A stretch of 64,000 nt of DNA from JAJDXO01 sp965213765 (GCA_965213765.1 OZ243926.1:3906001-3970000); one strand, 5' to 3'; positions 1-9,095 are shown, counted from the first letter of the stretch. Notes: generated by a model from the sequence alone, not told the origin. Translations and numbers: made by a program.

Positions 1-63
1 CTATCCCGATGGCGGGGTCAGCCGGTTCCGGGCCTTCGGAAAACCGGCCCGGGACTGAGCCCG

Positions 64-573
64 ATGCCGGCGCCCCTCACATTGAACGTCGAGCCGTTGA
101 CGCGGGAGGCGTTCCGGGAATATGGAGACGTCATCGAAATCGATGGCGCGGACAGCTTTCCCATCAACGAAGGAACGACCACCCGCTACCACGATCTGGC
201 CGGCGTGGATGTCGCTTCGAAAGCGGGCGTGCCGCTGATCAGCATTTTTCGCGGACAGGCCCGCCCGGCGCCGATCGAAGTCAGGATGATGGAACACCAC
301 CCGCTGGGATCCCAGGCATTCTATCCCTTGCAGAACCGCGCCTATCTGGTCGTCGTGGCGCCGCGCGCGGCGGCCGTGGGGCCAGAAGACCTCCGCGCCT
401 TCCGTGCGGCGGGCGACCAGGGCGTGAATTATCACCGGGGGGTCTGGCACCACCCGTTGCTGGTGCTGCACGACCCGCACGATTTTCTGGTCGTCGACCG
501 GGGCGGTGACGGCGACAACTGCGTCGAGCATCACTTCGGCGCCGAACAGGGGATCGCGCTTCTCGACGTCTAG
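64..573 (+). CDS. allA: Ureidoglycolate lyase
   Basis: A 169-residue protein of the normal size for AllA. Family knowledge: it splits ureidoglycolate into glyoxylate and urea, the last carbon-releasing step of purine (allantoin) catabolism, in the cytoplasm. The sequence shows the family features: an N-terminal EAFREYGDVIE segment, the FRGQARP and MMEHHPLGSQAFYPL blocks in the middle, and a GVWHHPLLVL block near residue 130. The gene converges on xdhAB, which also serves purine breakdown, so the context supports the call. The ATG at 64 is the only start that keeps the full conserved N-terminus. The TAG stop coincides with the CTAG end of a dispersed repeat that begins there. Confidence 0.9.
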   Translation: MPAPLTLNVEPLTREAFREYGDVIEIDGADSFPINEGTTTRYHDLAGVDVASKAGVPLISIFRGQARPAPIEVRMMEHHPLGSQAFYPLQNRAYLVVVAPRAAAVGPEDLRAFRAAGDQGVNYHRGVWHHPLLVLHDPHDFLVVDRGGDGDNCVEHHFGAEQGIALLDV

Positions 574-876
574 CGCTTCGGACTCGATTGAGCCGCCATG
601 GGAGCGTTGCGGCGATGAGGACGGCGCGGCACAAGGTCCCTCGCCCCCGTCAGGGGGAGAGGGATGCGAAGGCTTGGCGAGCCTGCGAGCCATAGCCGTA
701 GCTGGGTGAGGGGGAAATTCCGTATCACCCCCACCCTCACCCCGACCCTCTCCCTCAGGGAGGGAGAGGGAGTGGTTGTGTTGCCGCATCGAGCTCCCTC
801 GCCCCCGTCAGGGGGAGAGGGATGCGGAGGGTTGGCGAGGCGAACGCCAAGCCTACCCGGCGCTGGGTGAGGGGGG
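570..876. repeat. MITE-like dispersed repeat, copy a (truncated)
   Basis: This fills the gap between allA and xdhB (574-935). It begins with CTAG and a CGGACTCGATTGAGCCGCC-like end that matches the right end, in reverse complement, of the copies near 19232, 30350, 38447 and 46495. Inside are two units of a CCCTCGCCCCCGTCAGGGGGAGAGGG-type palindrome (651 and 801 areas) and a CCTCTCCCTCAGGGAGGG hairpin. The opposite terminal sequence (TCTGTACTCAATTAGG type) is missing, so this copy is truncated. The remaining 60 bases to xdhB show nothing else. Confidence 0.75.
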
Positions 877-935
877 GGGCGCGAACAGGATCAAGGGCGC
901 CCGCGCGGCAACCGAGGTTCAATTGGCCGCTCCGG

Positions 936-3272
936 TCAGCCCGCCTTCGCGGCCCTCGATTTTACATCCTCGATGGCCATCAGGATGGCCTCGGGGGTCG
1001 CGGGCGCGTCCAGCGCCGGGAACACCTTGCGACCGCCGATCCGCGCCACGGCGTCGCGGATCGCCAGCCACACCGAGATCGCCAGCATCAACGGCGGCTC
1101 GCCGATGGCCTTGGACCGGAAAATGGTCGGCACCATATTCGGCGCGTCTTCCAGAATATGGACATTGAGTTCCGGCGGGACATCCCGGCTGCCCGGGATT
1201 TTGTAGGTCGACGGCCCGTGGGTCTTGAGATGCCCGTCGTCGTCCCAGACAAGTTCTTCCGAGGTGAGCCATCCCATGCCCTGGACGAAGGCGCCTTCGA
1301 TCTGGCCGATATCGACGGCCGGGTTCAGGGAGTTGCCCACATCCTGCAGGATATCGGCCTTCAGCACCCGGGATTCGCCGGTCAGGGTGTCGATAACAAC
1401 CTCGGCGATGCAAATGCCGTAGGTGTAGTAATAGAACGGGCTGCCGCTCATGGTCTTCGAATTCCATGAGATATCCGGCGTCCGGTAAAACCCGGTCGCC
1501 GAGAGCGATTCCCGGGCCCTCCAGGTGAGATGGGCGCATTCGGCGAAGGAGATGCTCTCGTTGCCGGCATAGACCCGGTTGGCGCGAAACTCGATGGAAC
1601 CGGTTTCGACCCCGAAGTGGTCCGCCGCCACCTTGGCCATCCGCTGCTTGATTTCCGTTGACGCGATATGGGCCGCCATGCCGTTGATATCGGAGCCCGA
1701 CGAGGCCGCGGTCGCCGAGGTGTTGGGCACCTTGTCGGTGCGGGTCGACGAGATCTTTATCCGGTCGATGTCGATCTGGAACGTGGACGCCACGACCTGG
1801 GCCACCTTGACGAACAGACCCTGTCCCATCTCGGTGCCGCCGTGGTTCAGGTGAACGCTGCCGTCCGTATAGACATGGACCAGGGCGCCGCCCTGATTGA
1901 GGGACGGCATGTTGAACGATACGCCGAACTTCACCGGCATCAGCGCGATGCCCTTCTTCAGGGTCGTATTGGAGGCGTTGAAGTCGTCGATAGCCCTGGA
2001 GCGGCCCTCGAAGCCGATCTCCCGCATCAGCCGCTCGGACAGCTCGACGATGATGTTGTCCTTTACCGTCTGGCCGTAGGGGGTGACGTTGCGTTCGCCG
2101 GTGCCGTAGTAGTTGATCCGCCGGATATCGTCGACGGGTTTGCCGAGCTCGGCCGCCACATGCTCGATCACCGTCTCGATGGCCAGCATGCCCTGCGGCC
2201 CGCCGAAGCCGCGAAACGCCGTCGCCGAGACCGTATTGGTCTTGCACGGCAGACCGTCGAACCGGACATGGGGGATGTAGTAGCAATTGTCGGCGTGGCA
2301 CAGCGCCCGGCCCATGACGCCGGACGAGCAATCGGCGACGTTGCCCGACCGGGTCGCCATCTCGATTTTCACGCCGCCGAGCCGGCCGTCCTCGTCGAAG
2401 CCGGCCTCGTAGCGGAAGCGGTAATCATGGCGCTTGCCGGTAACGATCATGTCGTCGTCGCGGCGCAGCCGCAGCTTGGCCGGCCGGCCGGTGAGCGCCG
2501 CGGCGAGTGCGGCGAGCGCGGCGATACCGGTGGCCTGGGTCTCCTTGCCGCCGAAGGCGCCGCCCATGCGGCGCACTTCCACCAGCACATCGTTGATTTC
2601 GATCCCCAGGACGCCTGCCACTCCGTGCTGCACCTCGGTCGGGTGCTGGGTGGCGGCGTAGACGGTGATGTCCCGGTCCTCGCCGGGGACCGCCAGGGCG
2701 ACCTGGGATTCGAGATAGAAATGGTCCTGCGCGCCGCACGATACCTGGCCGGACACCTTGCGGGGGGCCGCCTCGATCGCGCCGTCGGCGTTTCCCCGGA
2801 CGACGCTGTGGGGCGGATAGGTGAATTGCCGTTTTTCCAGCGCCTCGTCGATGGTGAGGACCGGTTCCAGCACCTCATAGCGGATGCCGATCAGCCGGGC
2901 GGCATCGCGGCCCTGATCGTAGGTGTCGGCGGCGACGATGAGGACCGGCTGGCCGGCGTATTCGGCGAGACCGTCGGCGAGAATGGGCTCGTCGGAGAAA
3001 ATCGGCGCAATATCGTTGTTTCCCGGAATATCGCCGGCGCCGAATATGCCGGCCACCCCCGGCGCCCGGAGCGCCTTGGAGATATCGGTCGAGACGATCT
3101 TCGCGTGCGCGTGGGAGCTGACCACCGGGAAGACTTCCAACGTGCCGGGCGCGATGGGCATGTCGTCCACATAGACTGCGGCGCCGGTGACGTGTTTGAC
3201 CGCGCTGTCGTGCCGCAGCCGCGCATGGGCCGCGCCCACGATATCGCTTTTGGCGGTCTCCGGGCCGTTCAT
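936..3272 (-). CDS. xdhB: Xanthine dehydrogenase, molybdopterin-binding subunit
   Basis: 778 residues, the usual length for bacterial XdhB. It is the molybdenum subunit that oxidises hypoxanthine and xanthine to urate, working with XdhA. Visible family motifs are the molybdopterin-contact segments RRMGGAFGGKE (around residue 235), ATAFRGFGGPQG (around 345), NHGGTEMGQGL (around 475) and the C-terminal KAIGEPPLML, whose Glu is the catalytic base in this family. The start overlaps the end of xdhA by 4 bases (ATGA), so the two are translationally coupled. The gene order A then B and the facing allA fit purine catabolism. No XdhC maturation factor is visible in the window. Confidence 0.93.
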   Translation of the reverse strand: MNGPETAKSDIVGAAHARLRHDSAVKHVTGAAVYVDDMPIAPGTLEVFPVVSSHAHAKIVSTDISKALRAPGVAGIFGAGDIPGNNDIAPIFSDEPILADGLAEYAGQPVLIVAADTYDQGRDAARLIGIRYEVLEPVLTIDEALEKRQFTYPPHSVVRGNADGAIEAAPRKVSGQVSCGAQDHFYLESQVALAVPGEDRDITVYAATQHPTEVQHGVAGVLGIEINDVLVEVRRMGGAFGGKETQATGIAALAALAAALTGRPAKLRLRRDDDMIVTGKRHDYRFRYEAGFDEDGRLGGVKIEMATRSGNVADCSSGVMGRALCHADNCYYIPHVRFDGLPCKTNTVSATAFRGFGGPQGMLAIETVIEHVAAELGKPVDDIRRINYYGTGERNVTPYGQTVKDNIIVELSERLMREIGFEGRSRAIDDFNASNTTLKKGIALMPVKFGVSFNMPSLNQGGALVHVYTDGSVHLNHGGTEMGQGLFVKVAQVVASTFQIDIDRIKISSTRTDKVPNTSATAASSGSDINGMAAHIASTEIKQRMAKVAADHFGVETGSIEFRANRVYAGNESISFAECAHLTWRARESLSATGFYRTPDISWNSKTMSGSPFYYYTYGICIAEVVIDTLTGESRVLKADILQDVGNSLNPAVDIGQIEGAFVQGMGWLTSEELVWDDDGHLKTHGPSTYKIPGSRDVPPELNVHILEDAPNMVPTIFRSKAIGEPPLMLAISVWLAIRDAVARIGGRKVFPALDAPATPEAILMAIEDVKSRAAKAG

Positions 3273-4711
3273 CGGATCAGCCCCACTTCCAGGGTTTCAT
3301 CCACGGCCGAGATATCCCGCCACAGCCGGGCGAACAGGTTCTTGGCCACCATCGACCGGTAGGCGGCGGAGGCCCGATGGTCCGACAGGGGGCTGAAGTC
3401 CTCGTCGACGGCCTGGGCGGCCTGCATCAGCGCGTCTTCGCGCCACGCCGAACCGGTGATCGCCGCCTCGCAGGCCCGGGCCCGTTTCGGCGTCGCCGCC
3501 ATGCCGCCATAGGCGATGCGCGCATCCCGAACCGAGCCGTCCGCGACCGCGAGCCGGTAAGCGCCGATGACCGAGGAGATGTCCTGATCGTAGCGCTTGG
3601 AAACCTTATAGGTCCGGAAGGTCTCGCCGTCCTTCGGTTTCGGGATGCGGACGGAACGAATGAATTCGCCCGGCCGCAGATCGGTTTTCCGGTAATCGAG
3701 GAAAAACGCCTCGATGGGCATCCGCCTGGGACCGTCCCGGGAATACAGGGTCAACTTGGCGTCCAGGGCGATCAGACAGGGCAGGGTGTCGCCGATGGGG
3801 CTCGCATTGCCGATATTGCCGCCGATGGTGCCCATGTTTCTGATTTGCCGGGAACCGATGCGTTTGATCAGCGTGCCGAAGGACGGATATTCGCGCTCGA
3901 TCAACGGCAGGGCGTCGGTATAGGTGACCGCCGCGCCGAACTCGAGGCAGTCCGGCTCGTCGCGGATCTCCAGGAGCTCCGCGACCCGGCCCGTATGGAT
4001 GACAAGCGGCAGTTTCCAGCGCTCCTTGGCGGCCAACAGTCCAAGGTCGGTGCCGCCGGCGAGGATATAGGCATCCGGGTTGTCGGCCAGCGCCCGCGCC
4101 ATTTCGGCGAGGCTCCCGGGGCTGCGAAATGCCTGATCGCCGGCCTCGTATCGCTCCGTCACCTGTGCCGGCGCGTGCTCCCGGTAGCCGCCGGGTCCGG
4201 CCTCGCCGCATACCTTCTGGCCGCATACCTTCTGGCCGCATGCCTTCATCGCCGCGTCGACGATCGGGCGATAGCCGGTGCAGCGGCAGAGGTTGCCGGC
4301 CAGCGCTTCGTGCACGGTCCCGGGATCGATCTCCTCAGCCCCCCGGCGCAGCGCATAAAGGGCCATGACGAAGCCCGGCGTGCAGTAGCCGCATTGGGTG
4401 CCGTCGCCGTCGGCCAAGGCCGCCTGCACCGGGTCCAGATCGTCCCCGCCCGCCAGCCCTTCCACGGTCAGCACATCGGCGCCGTTGAGGTGCGGCAGGG
4501 TCAGGAGACAGGAATTGACCGCCCGGAAGGTCCGGCCGTCCCCGGGGCCGGTGGCCAGCACCACCGTGCAGGCGCCGCAATCCCCTTCGGCGCAGCTTTC
4601 CTTGGTGCCGGTGAGGCGCAGATGTTCGCGGATATAGTCCAGCGCCGTGACGTTGGGCGGCACGTCCCGGACAACGTGCCGCCGGCCGTTGAGATGGAAC
4701 TCTAACGCCAT
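3269..4711 (-). CDS. xdhA: Xanthine dehydrogenase, FeS and FAD subunit
   Basis: 480 residues carrying two 2Fe-2S domains and an FAD domain. Cys40, Cys45, Cys48 and Cys68 form the plant-type ferredoxin cluster; Cys107, Cys110, Cys142 and Cys144 (QCGYC and LCRCTGYRP) form the second. The FAD domain begins near residue 190 with ILAGGTDLGLL and NMGTIGGNIGNASPIGD. It passes electrons from XdhB to NAD. Odd: in the linker at residues 158-170 a five-residue unit is duplicated (CGQKVCGQKVCGE), due to a perfect 15-bp direct repeat. It lies first in the operon, 4 bp overlapping xdhB. The ATG at 4711 fits the family N-terminus. Confidence 0.93.
   Translation of the reverse strand: MALEFHLNGRRHVVRDVPPNVTALDYIREHLRLTGTKESCAEGDCGACTVVLATGPGDGRTFRAVNSCLLTLPHLNGADVLTVEGLAGGDDLDPVQAALADGDGTQCGYCTPGFVMALYALRRGAEEIDPGTVHEALAGNLCRCTGYRPIVDAAMKACGQKVCGQKVCGEAGPGGYREHAPAQVTERYEAGDQAFRSPGSLAEMARALADNPDAYILAGGTDLGLLAAKERWKLPLVIHTGRVAELLEIRDEPDCLEFGAAVTYTDALPLIEREYPSFGTLIKRIGSRQIRNMGTIGGNIGNASPIGDTLPCLIALDAKLTLYSRDGPRRMPIEAFFLDYRKTDLRPGEFIRSVRIPKPKDGETFRTYKVSKRYDQDISSVIGAYRLAVADGSVRDARIAYGGMAATPKRARACEAAITGSAWREDALMQAAQAVDEDFSPLSDHRASAAYRSMVAKNLFARLWRDISAVDETLEVGLIR
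4206..4235. repeat. 15-bp perfect tandem duplication inside xdhA
   Basis: CCGCATACCTTCTGG occurs twice in a row (4206-4220 and 4221-4235), with a third, partial copy starting at 4236. It stays in frame and adds five residues to the XdhA linker between the FeS and FAD domains, a region that tolerates length change. Confidence 0.85.
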
Positions 4712-5014
4712 CCCGGCGGCTCCCGCCGCGGTGGATCGGCGGCCGCTCCGGAATGCGGATAGGACGGCGGAAATTTGATTGCGGGAAAGGGTGCGCCGGG
4801 TGGATTGGCGGGAAGGCGGTTTGCGGAAGAGCGGGCGGACAGGCTCTTTGGTCCCATGGCGGCCGGACTGCGTCCTTTCGGTTGCCGTTTATCTCAAAAA
4901 AACTCTAAGCCATGTGATTCCGGCATGGCAAACGGAATTTCTGCATTGCACAACCTGTGTGAGGGCTGCCGGCATCCTTTACGTAAGGCGTAATATGAAT
5001 TACGGTCGGCGCCG
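4712..5014. other. Intergenic region between xdhA and higB, divergent promoters
   Basis: About 300 bases without a convincing gene. The xdhAB promoter must lie near 4712-4800 but I see no clear -35/-10 pair. The higB side holds the dyad operator at 4979-5004. Short frames here lack a ribosome site or any family resemblance. Confidence 0.5.
4979..5004. promoter_or_regulatory. Probable HigA operator: three half-sites at 10-bp spacing
   Basis: TTACG at 4979, CGTAAT at 4989 and ATTACG at 4999 alternate in orientation exactly one helical turn apart. The last two form a perfect inverted repeat (CGTAAT-ATGA-ATTACG), and the first two form TTACG-N5-CGTAA. The block ends 10 bases before the higB start codon, the usual place for antitoxin autoregulation. 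Function is inferred from position and symmetry. Confidence 0.6.
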
Positions 5015-5293
5015 ATGATACGGAGCTTCGGGAACCGGGAGACGCGCCGCTTCTTCGAGGGTCGGCGCGTCGCCGCATTCCAGGGCTTCGCCGATCAGGC
5101 CGCGCGCCGGCTGGTTCTGCTGGACAGCGCGGAGACGCTCGGAGACCTTGCCGCGCTGCCGGGCAACCGGCTGGAAGCGTTGCGCGGCGGCCGCGCCGGC
5201 CGGCACAGCATTCGGATCAATGCGCAATGGCGCGTCTGCTTCCGCTGGACGGACGACGGGCCGGAAGATGTGGAGATCGTGGATTATCACTGA
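5015..5293 (+). CDS. higB: HigB-type toxin of a RelE-superfamily toxin-antitoxin system
   Basis: 92 residues, typical for HigB. It is a ribosome-dependent mRNA endonuclease in this family. The diagnostic stretch is LPGNRLEALRGGRAGRHSIR followed by INAQWRVCFRW and the C-terminal VEIVDYH, all hallmark HigB sequence. It comes before its antitoxin, the order characteristic of higBA, with 11 bases between the genes. The start ATG lies right behind the dyad operator with no good Shine-Dalgarno, so translation is probably weak or from a very short leader. Expression is probably repressed by HigA alone or with HigB. Confidence 0.92.
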   Translation: MIRSFGNRETRRFFEGRRVAAFQGFADQAARRLVLLDSAETLGDLAALPGNRLEALRGGRAGRHSIRINAQWRVCFRWTDDGPEDVEIVDYH

Positions 5294-5304
5294 AGGAATC
5301 TGAC

Positions 5305-5631
5305 ATGAACGCAAGGAACGGTATGAGGCCGGTGCATCCGGGTGAAATCCTGCGCGGCGAACTCGACGAGCTCGGGCTGTCGGCCAACGCGCTGTCGAAG
5401 GCGCTGGGCGTGCCGGTGAACCGGGTGACGATGATCCTGAACGGCCAGCGGGGCGTGAGCGCGGACACGGCGCTCAGGCTCGCGCGCTATTTCGGGACGA
5501 CGCCGCAACTCTGGCTGAACCTGCAAAAGACCTGGGAGCTTCGCCAAGCGGAGATCGCGGCGGGCCGCGAGATCGCGAAGTGCGTGAAGCCCCGGCAATC
5601 CAAATCCAGGGGGCAAATTTCCGCGCTCTGA
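5305..5631 (+). CDS. higA: HigA-type antitoxin, XRE/HTH regulator
   Basis: 108 residues from the ATG at 5305, which has a GAAGGA ribosome site 8 bases upstream; an in-frame start at 5227 would overlap higB and is unlikely. The protein opens with the family signature RPVHPGEILRGELDELGLS, then an XRE helix-turn-helix (ALSKALGVPVNRVTMILNGQ) and YFGTTPQLWLNLQ. It neutralises HigB and should bind the operator upstream of higB. The C-terminus (KPRQSKSRGQISAL) is variable among relatives. Confidence 0.92.
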   Translation: MNARNGMRPVHPGEILRGELDELGLSANALSKALGVPVNRVTMILNGQRGVSADTALRLARYFGTTPQLWLNLQKTWELRQAEIAAGREIAKCVKPRQSKSRGQISAL

Positions 5632-5667
5632 CTGTCATCAGGCCGGGCTTGACCCCCGGTGACGGCG

Positions 5668-6576
5668 TTACGAGGCTTCATAGCTCTTTTCGAGAAACGG
5701 TTTGGCTCTCTCGAAATCGGCTTCGTCGCCGATGGATAGTTCCAGGTCACCAGTACCGAAATGTCCGATCTTTCGAACGTCTCGACTAAACCCCTCAGCA
5801 AGTTCGATGGTATCCGGGTTGACCTTCACATAGACAAGCAGTTTCTGGGTCCGGTTGTGCACTTCCACGCAGGCAAAATTCTTGATCCGCTTGAAGGCAA
5901 AATAATTTTGCAGCGTGTTGACCTGCACATCATCGCCAAGCGCCGTCAAATGTGCGTGCACACTCTGATAGAGATCTGTCACTTCTTGGTTGGCATCCGC
6001 AAGATAGTCCGAAACGGTTTTCCCTCTCCCTGCATCTGATTTAGTTGGGACCTTGCGGCTAGTGCTTGAGCTCGTTGTGACATTGACGAGGTCGAAGAGT
6101 AACAAATCTTCTCCGTATTTCCTGTAACGGATCAGCTCAATATTGCGGTCCATTTGTTTGACGGCGTGTTCGTCATAACGGTTGAAGTCGCCGGCAATGC
6201 AGATGAGTCGAGGCGTCGACCATTCGACGTTCTCTGCCTGGTCTTTCCCGAACTCTTCCATCACTAACCATTCAAATTCTTTGGGGTTCTCCATCAGCCA
6301 GTCTAAGTAGAACAGTCCTTGGTTGATGACGTTTTCATTGGATGACCGCTTGTACTCGATGATTACCGGACAGCCATTTTCATCGATACCTAGCGTATCC
6401 ATCCGACCGCCGTGTTCCCCTTTGGTTGAAAACTCGGAGACTAAGAATCGAACACCAAAAAAGTCCTCCAGGTTAGACTCGATTAATGTCTGGAGCGATT
6501 TTTCGAGGTGGACAGATGTGCCTTCCAATTCGCTGACTGCACCGTCGTTTAATCGGAATAGCTTGATGTCGGTCAT
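5668..6576 (-). CDS. PD-(D/E)XK nuclease-like protein with C-terminal DUF5655-type domain
   Basis: 302 residues. Around residues 58-78 it has GGRMDTLGIDENGCPVII followed directly by EYKRSS, an Asp-(X)n-Glu-X-Lys arrangement typical of PD-(D/E)XK nucleases. After a polar linker with TSSSTSRK near residue 170 comes a second domain with VTDLYQSVHAHLTALGDDVQ, which resembles DUF5655 as I know it. Proteins of this build are common but their role is not established. The gene is visibly AT-richer than its neighbours and follows higBA in convergent orientation, so it may have been acquired with it. It ends 37 bases from higA. Confidence 0.7.
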   Translation of the reverse strand: MTDIKLFRLNDGAVSELEGTSVHLEKSLQTLIESNLEDFFGVRFLVSEFSTKGEHGGRMDTLGIDENGCPVIIEYKRSSNENVINQGLFYLDWLMENPKEFEWLVMEEFGKDQAENVEWSTPRLICIAGDFNRYDEHAVKQMDRNIELIRYRKYGEDLLLFDLVNVTTSSSTSRKVPTKSDAGRGKTVSDYLADANQEVTDLYQSVHAHLTALGDDVQVNTLQNYFAFKRIKNFACVEVHNRTQKLLVYVKVNPDTIELAEGFSRDVRKIGHFGTGDLELSIGDEADFERAKPFLEKSYEAS

Positions 6577-6838
6577 CTAGAGAACCCCTGCGCTCAAACG
6601 TGAGTCGGTATCAGAGCCAAACCGGCTTGGCAATTCCCCCCTCACACCCACACGCCCCCGCGCCCACAACATGGATTTCACCGGGCCGCCGAGTTGAAGG
6701 AAACGCGGGACGCCCACGGTCCTTCGGCCTATTGCCTTGAGGATCGGCCAATTAGCGGACAAACTTGCCGGACGAAGCGTTTCCACGAACATTCGGGTGG
6801 GGCCGCTCCGGACCGTCGGCGAAATCCAGGCAGGGCAC

Positions 6839-7902
6839 ATGCGATTCGGATTTCAGTTTTTCCGGATATTCGGGAGGACGTGAAACCGCCCGAGCAATAC
6901 TATCGGGAGGCAATGCGCCTTATCGGCCTGTGCGACGAGTACGGCTACTCCCACGTTCGGACGGTCGAGCACTATTTTCATCATTGGGGCGGGTATAGCT
7001 CAAACCCCATTGTCTTTCTGACCGGCGCGTCCCAGCACACGAAGACGGCCCGCATGGTTACCGGCGCCGTATTGCCGGCATTCAACAGCCCGCTCAAACT
7101 CGCCAGCGATCTCGGCATGCTCGACGGGTTCTGCGGCGGCCGCCTGGACGTGGGATTTGCGCGCGCCTTCCTCCCCCAGGAGTTCCGTCATTTCGAGGTT
7201 GATATGGACGAAAGCGTCGAGCGCTTCGAAGAGGGCATTGCGCAGGTTCAAATGTTGCTCGAAGAAGAGAACGTCAGCAGTTCGGGAAAGTTTCACAGCT
7301 TCGACAACGTGACGACATTTCCCCGTCCGACACAGAAGCCCCGGCCCAATTTCTATGTCGCCGCCGTGGGCACGCCGGCATCGTTCGAGCGCGCCGGGAC
7401 GATGGGGCACTGGATCATGGCCATTCCGGGTGTCGGCTCCGATCCCATCGCGCTCCTGGAGACCTACCGGGGCGCATGGGCGAAAGCCGGCCATGCGGGG
7501 CCGCCGAAGATGATGATGGCGGTGTTCATGTTCTGCGACGAGGACGGAGATTTGGCCCGGCGAACCGCCAAGCCGCTGATAGAGGGTCATTTCGCGGCGA
7601 TTGCCGATGCGATGACGGAATACGGCTCCGGGACTCCATCCGCCGCCTACCAAAACTACGATAGGATGCGTGAGAAAATATTGGCTCAGACCATGGAAGC
7701 TCAAATAGACTGCGGCGCGGCCTATGTCGGCACGCCATCCGATATAATCGGGCAGCTGGCGGCCTTCGATGCCGCCTGCGGCGGATGTGACGAACTGTCC
7801 ATGCAGGTCAATTACTTCGGCATGGACGTGGAGACGGCCGAGAAGTCCATCCGGTTGTTCGGTGAGAAAGTCATTCCTTACTTCGCGGCCGGAACGGGAT
7901 AG
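6839..7902 (+). CDS. Luciferase-like (LLM class) flavin monooxygenase, apparent -1 frameshift near the start
   Basis: From residue 9 on it is a normal LLM-class oxidoreductase of about 350 residues: PDIREDVKPPEQYYREAMRL, EHYFHHWGGYSSNPIVFLTG, GRLDVGFARAFLP and a C-terminal MQVNYFGMD segment. These enzymes use reduced flavin and oxygen on small substrates. The natural start appears to be the ATG at 6839 (MRFGFQFF), preceded by AGGCAGGG, but that frame stops at 6878. Adding one T to the five-T run at 6857-6861 joins MRFGFQFF to PDIREDV without a gap. Either the sequence has a homopolymer error or the gene is damaged. A long in-frame start at 6694 gives an unrelated N-terminus. It lies 14 bases before the cupin gene, probably one operon. 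Confidence 0.75.
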
Positions 7903-7916
7903 CAAGCGGGGTTTTC

Positions 7917-8921
7917 ATGAAAGAGTTCCTTGAAGAAATCCAGGCCAGGGATCTGGCGCCGTTGTGGGAGATATATGAGAACCTGATCATGGACGAGCCC
8001 AATCGGGCCGAACCGTCGGTGATCTGGAAATGGGACGACATGCTGCCGCTCATCGAGCGCTCGGCCGAACTCGTCCATGGAAAAAACGCCGACCATCGCG
8101 TCTTGATCCTCAAGAACCCGCACCTCGAGGGCGGGATGGCGACCACCAACAACATCGTTGCGGCGTACCAATGCGTGAACCCCGGGGAGAAAACGCCGCC
8201 GCACCGGCACACGCCGGCGGCGACCCGGGTAATATTGGAAGGCGAGGGCGGCGGGACGTTCGTCGATGGCAAGCGCTGCGACATGTACGACGGCGATTTG
8301 ATCATCACCCCCAACTGGACGTGGCATTGCCACGAGAACGACAGCGGCCAAAGGGCCATTTGGCTGGACGTTCTGGACCTGCCTTTGGTGGGGCAGCTCG
8401 ATGCGGTTTTCGGCGACATGAAAATGGGACCCGATGAACGTTACCCCGCCAACAGTTCCACGTTATCCGACGGCGTTTACGAAAAAGCGGGTCTGGCGCC
8501 GGTGACACGGCTGGCGGAGGTCCGCCACTCCCCTCGATTGCGATACGGCTGGCGGGATGTGCTGGCGGTCCTGGAGGAGACGCCGGAGCACGAGGATGGC
8601 TCGCGGATTGTGCGCTATACCAGCCCGCTCGACGGCAAAGACATTCTGCCGACCCACGACTCACGCGTCGTCTCCCTCGGCAGGGACAGGCCGACGGAAA
8701 GAGCCCGTTCGACGGCCAGCGCCGTCTGCATCGTGATCGAAGGTACGGGATCAAGCCAAATTGGAGAGGTTGAGCATCGGTGGGGCGAACGGGATGTGTT
8801 CACCATTCCGCACTGGACATGGGCGTCGCACAACGCTTCAACCGATCGGGCGTCGATAATCGTTGTTTCCGACCGTCAGGTATTGGAAAAACTTAACCTC
8901 TATCGCGGAGAAACCGGCTGA
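7917..8921 (+). CDS. Gentisate 1,2-dioxygenase-like bicupin protein
   Basis: 334 residues with two cupin domains, the build of gentisate 1,2-dioxygenase, which opens the ring of gentisate to maleylpyruvate with Fe(II). The first cupin carries PPHRHTPAATRVILEGEGGG and ITPNWTWHCHEN (about residues 95-145), giving the His-His...His iron ligands. The second (about 260-320) has AVCIVIEGTGSSQIG and IPHWTWASHN and looks less complete as a metal site, as in known relatives. It is 14 bases downstream of the LLM monooxygenase, which suggests an aromatic ring hydroxylation/cleavage pair. The true substrate could be another hydroxybenzoate such as salicylate. Confidence 0.8.
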   Translation: MKEFLEEIQARDLAPLWEIYENLIMDEPNRAEPSVIWKWDDMLPLIERSAELVHGKNADHRVLILKNPHLEGGMATTNNIVAAYQCVNPGEKTPPHRHTPAATRVILEGEGGGTFVDGKRCDMYDGDLIITPNWTWHCHENDSGQRAIWLDVLDLPLVGQLDAVFGDMKMGPDERYPANSSTLSDGVYEKAGLAPVTRLAEVRHSPRLRYGWRDVLAVLEETPEHEDGSRIVRYTSPLDGKDILPTHDSRVVSLGRDRPTERARSTASAVCIVIEGTGSSQIGEVEHRWGERDVFTIPHWTWASHNASTDRASIIVVSDRQVLEKLNLYRGETG

Positions 8922-9095
8922 CTGGCGGTATGGCTCCTTGTCCGCCGCCCCCCCCCGGTCCGAGCCCCGGATCGCCCTCCCAATCCCCCCTTGCCTCCAC
9001 ACGCGCCCGGGCTAAATGGATAGGCGATGGCCGCTCCATTACCGGGGCGGCGTTTTATGTTTGGAGGCCCGCTATGCAATTTTGTACGGGCAAAA

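Noticed and set aside
4779..5018. Small plus-strand frames upstream of higB
   Set aside because: No ribosome site, no similarity, and they run through the operator dyads.
6694..6838. N-terminal extension of the LLM monooxygenase
   Set aside because: The extra 48 residues are unrelated to the family; the frameshift explanation with MRFGFQFF is better.
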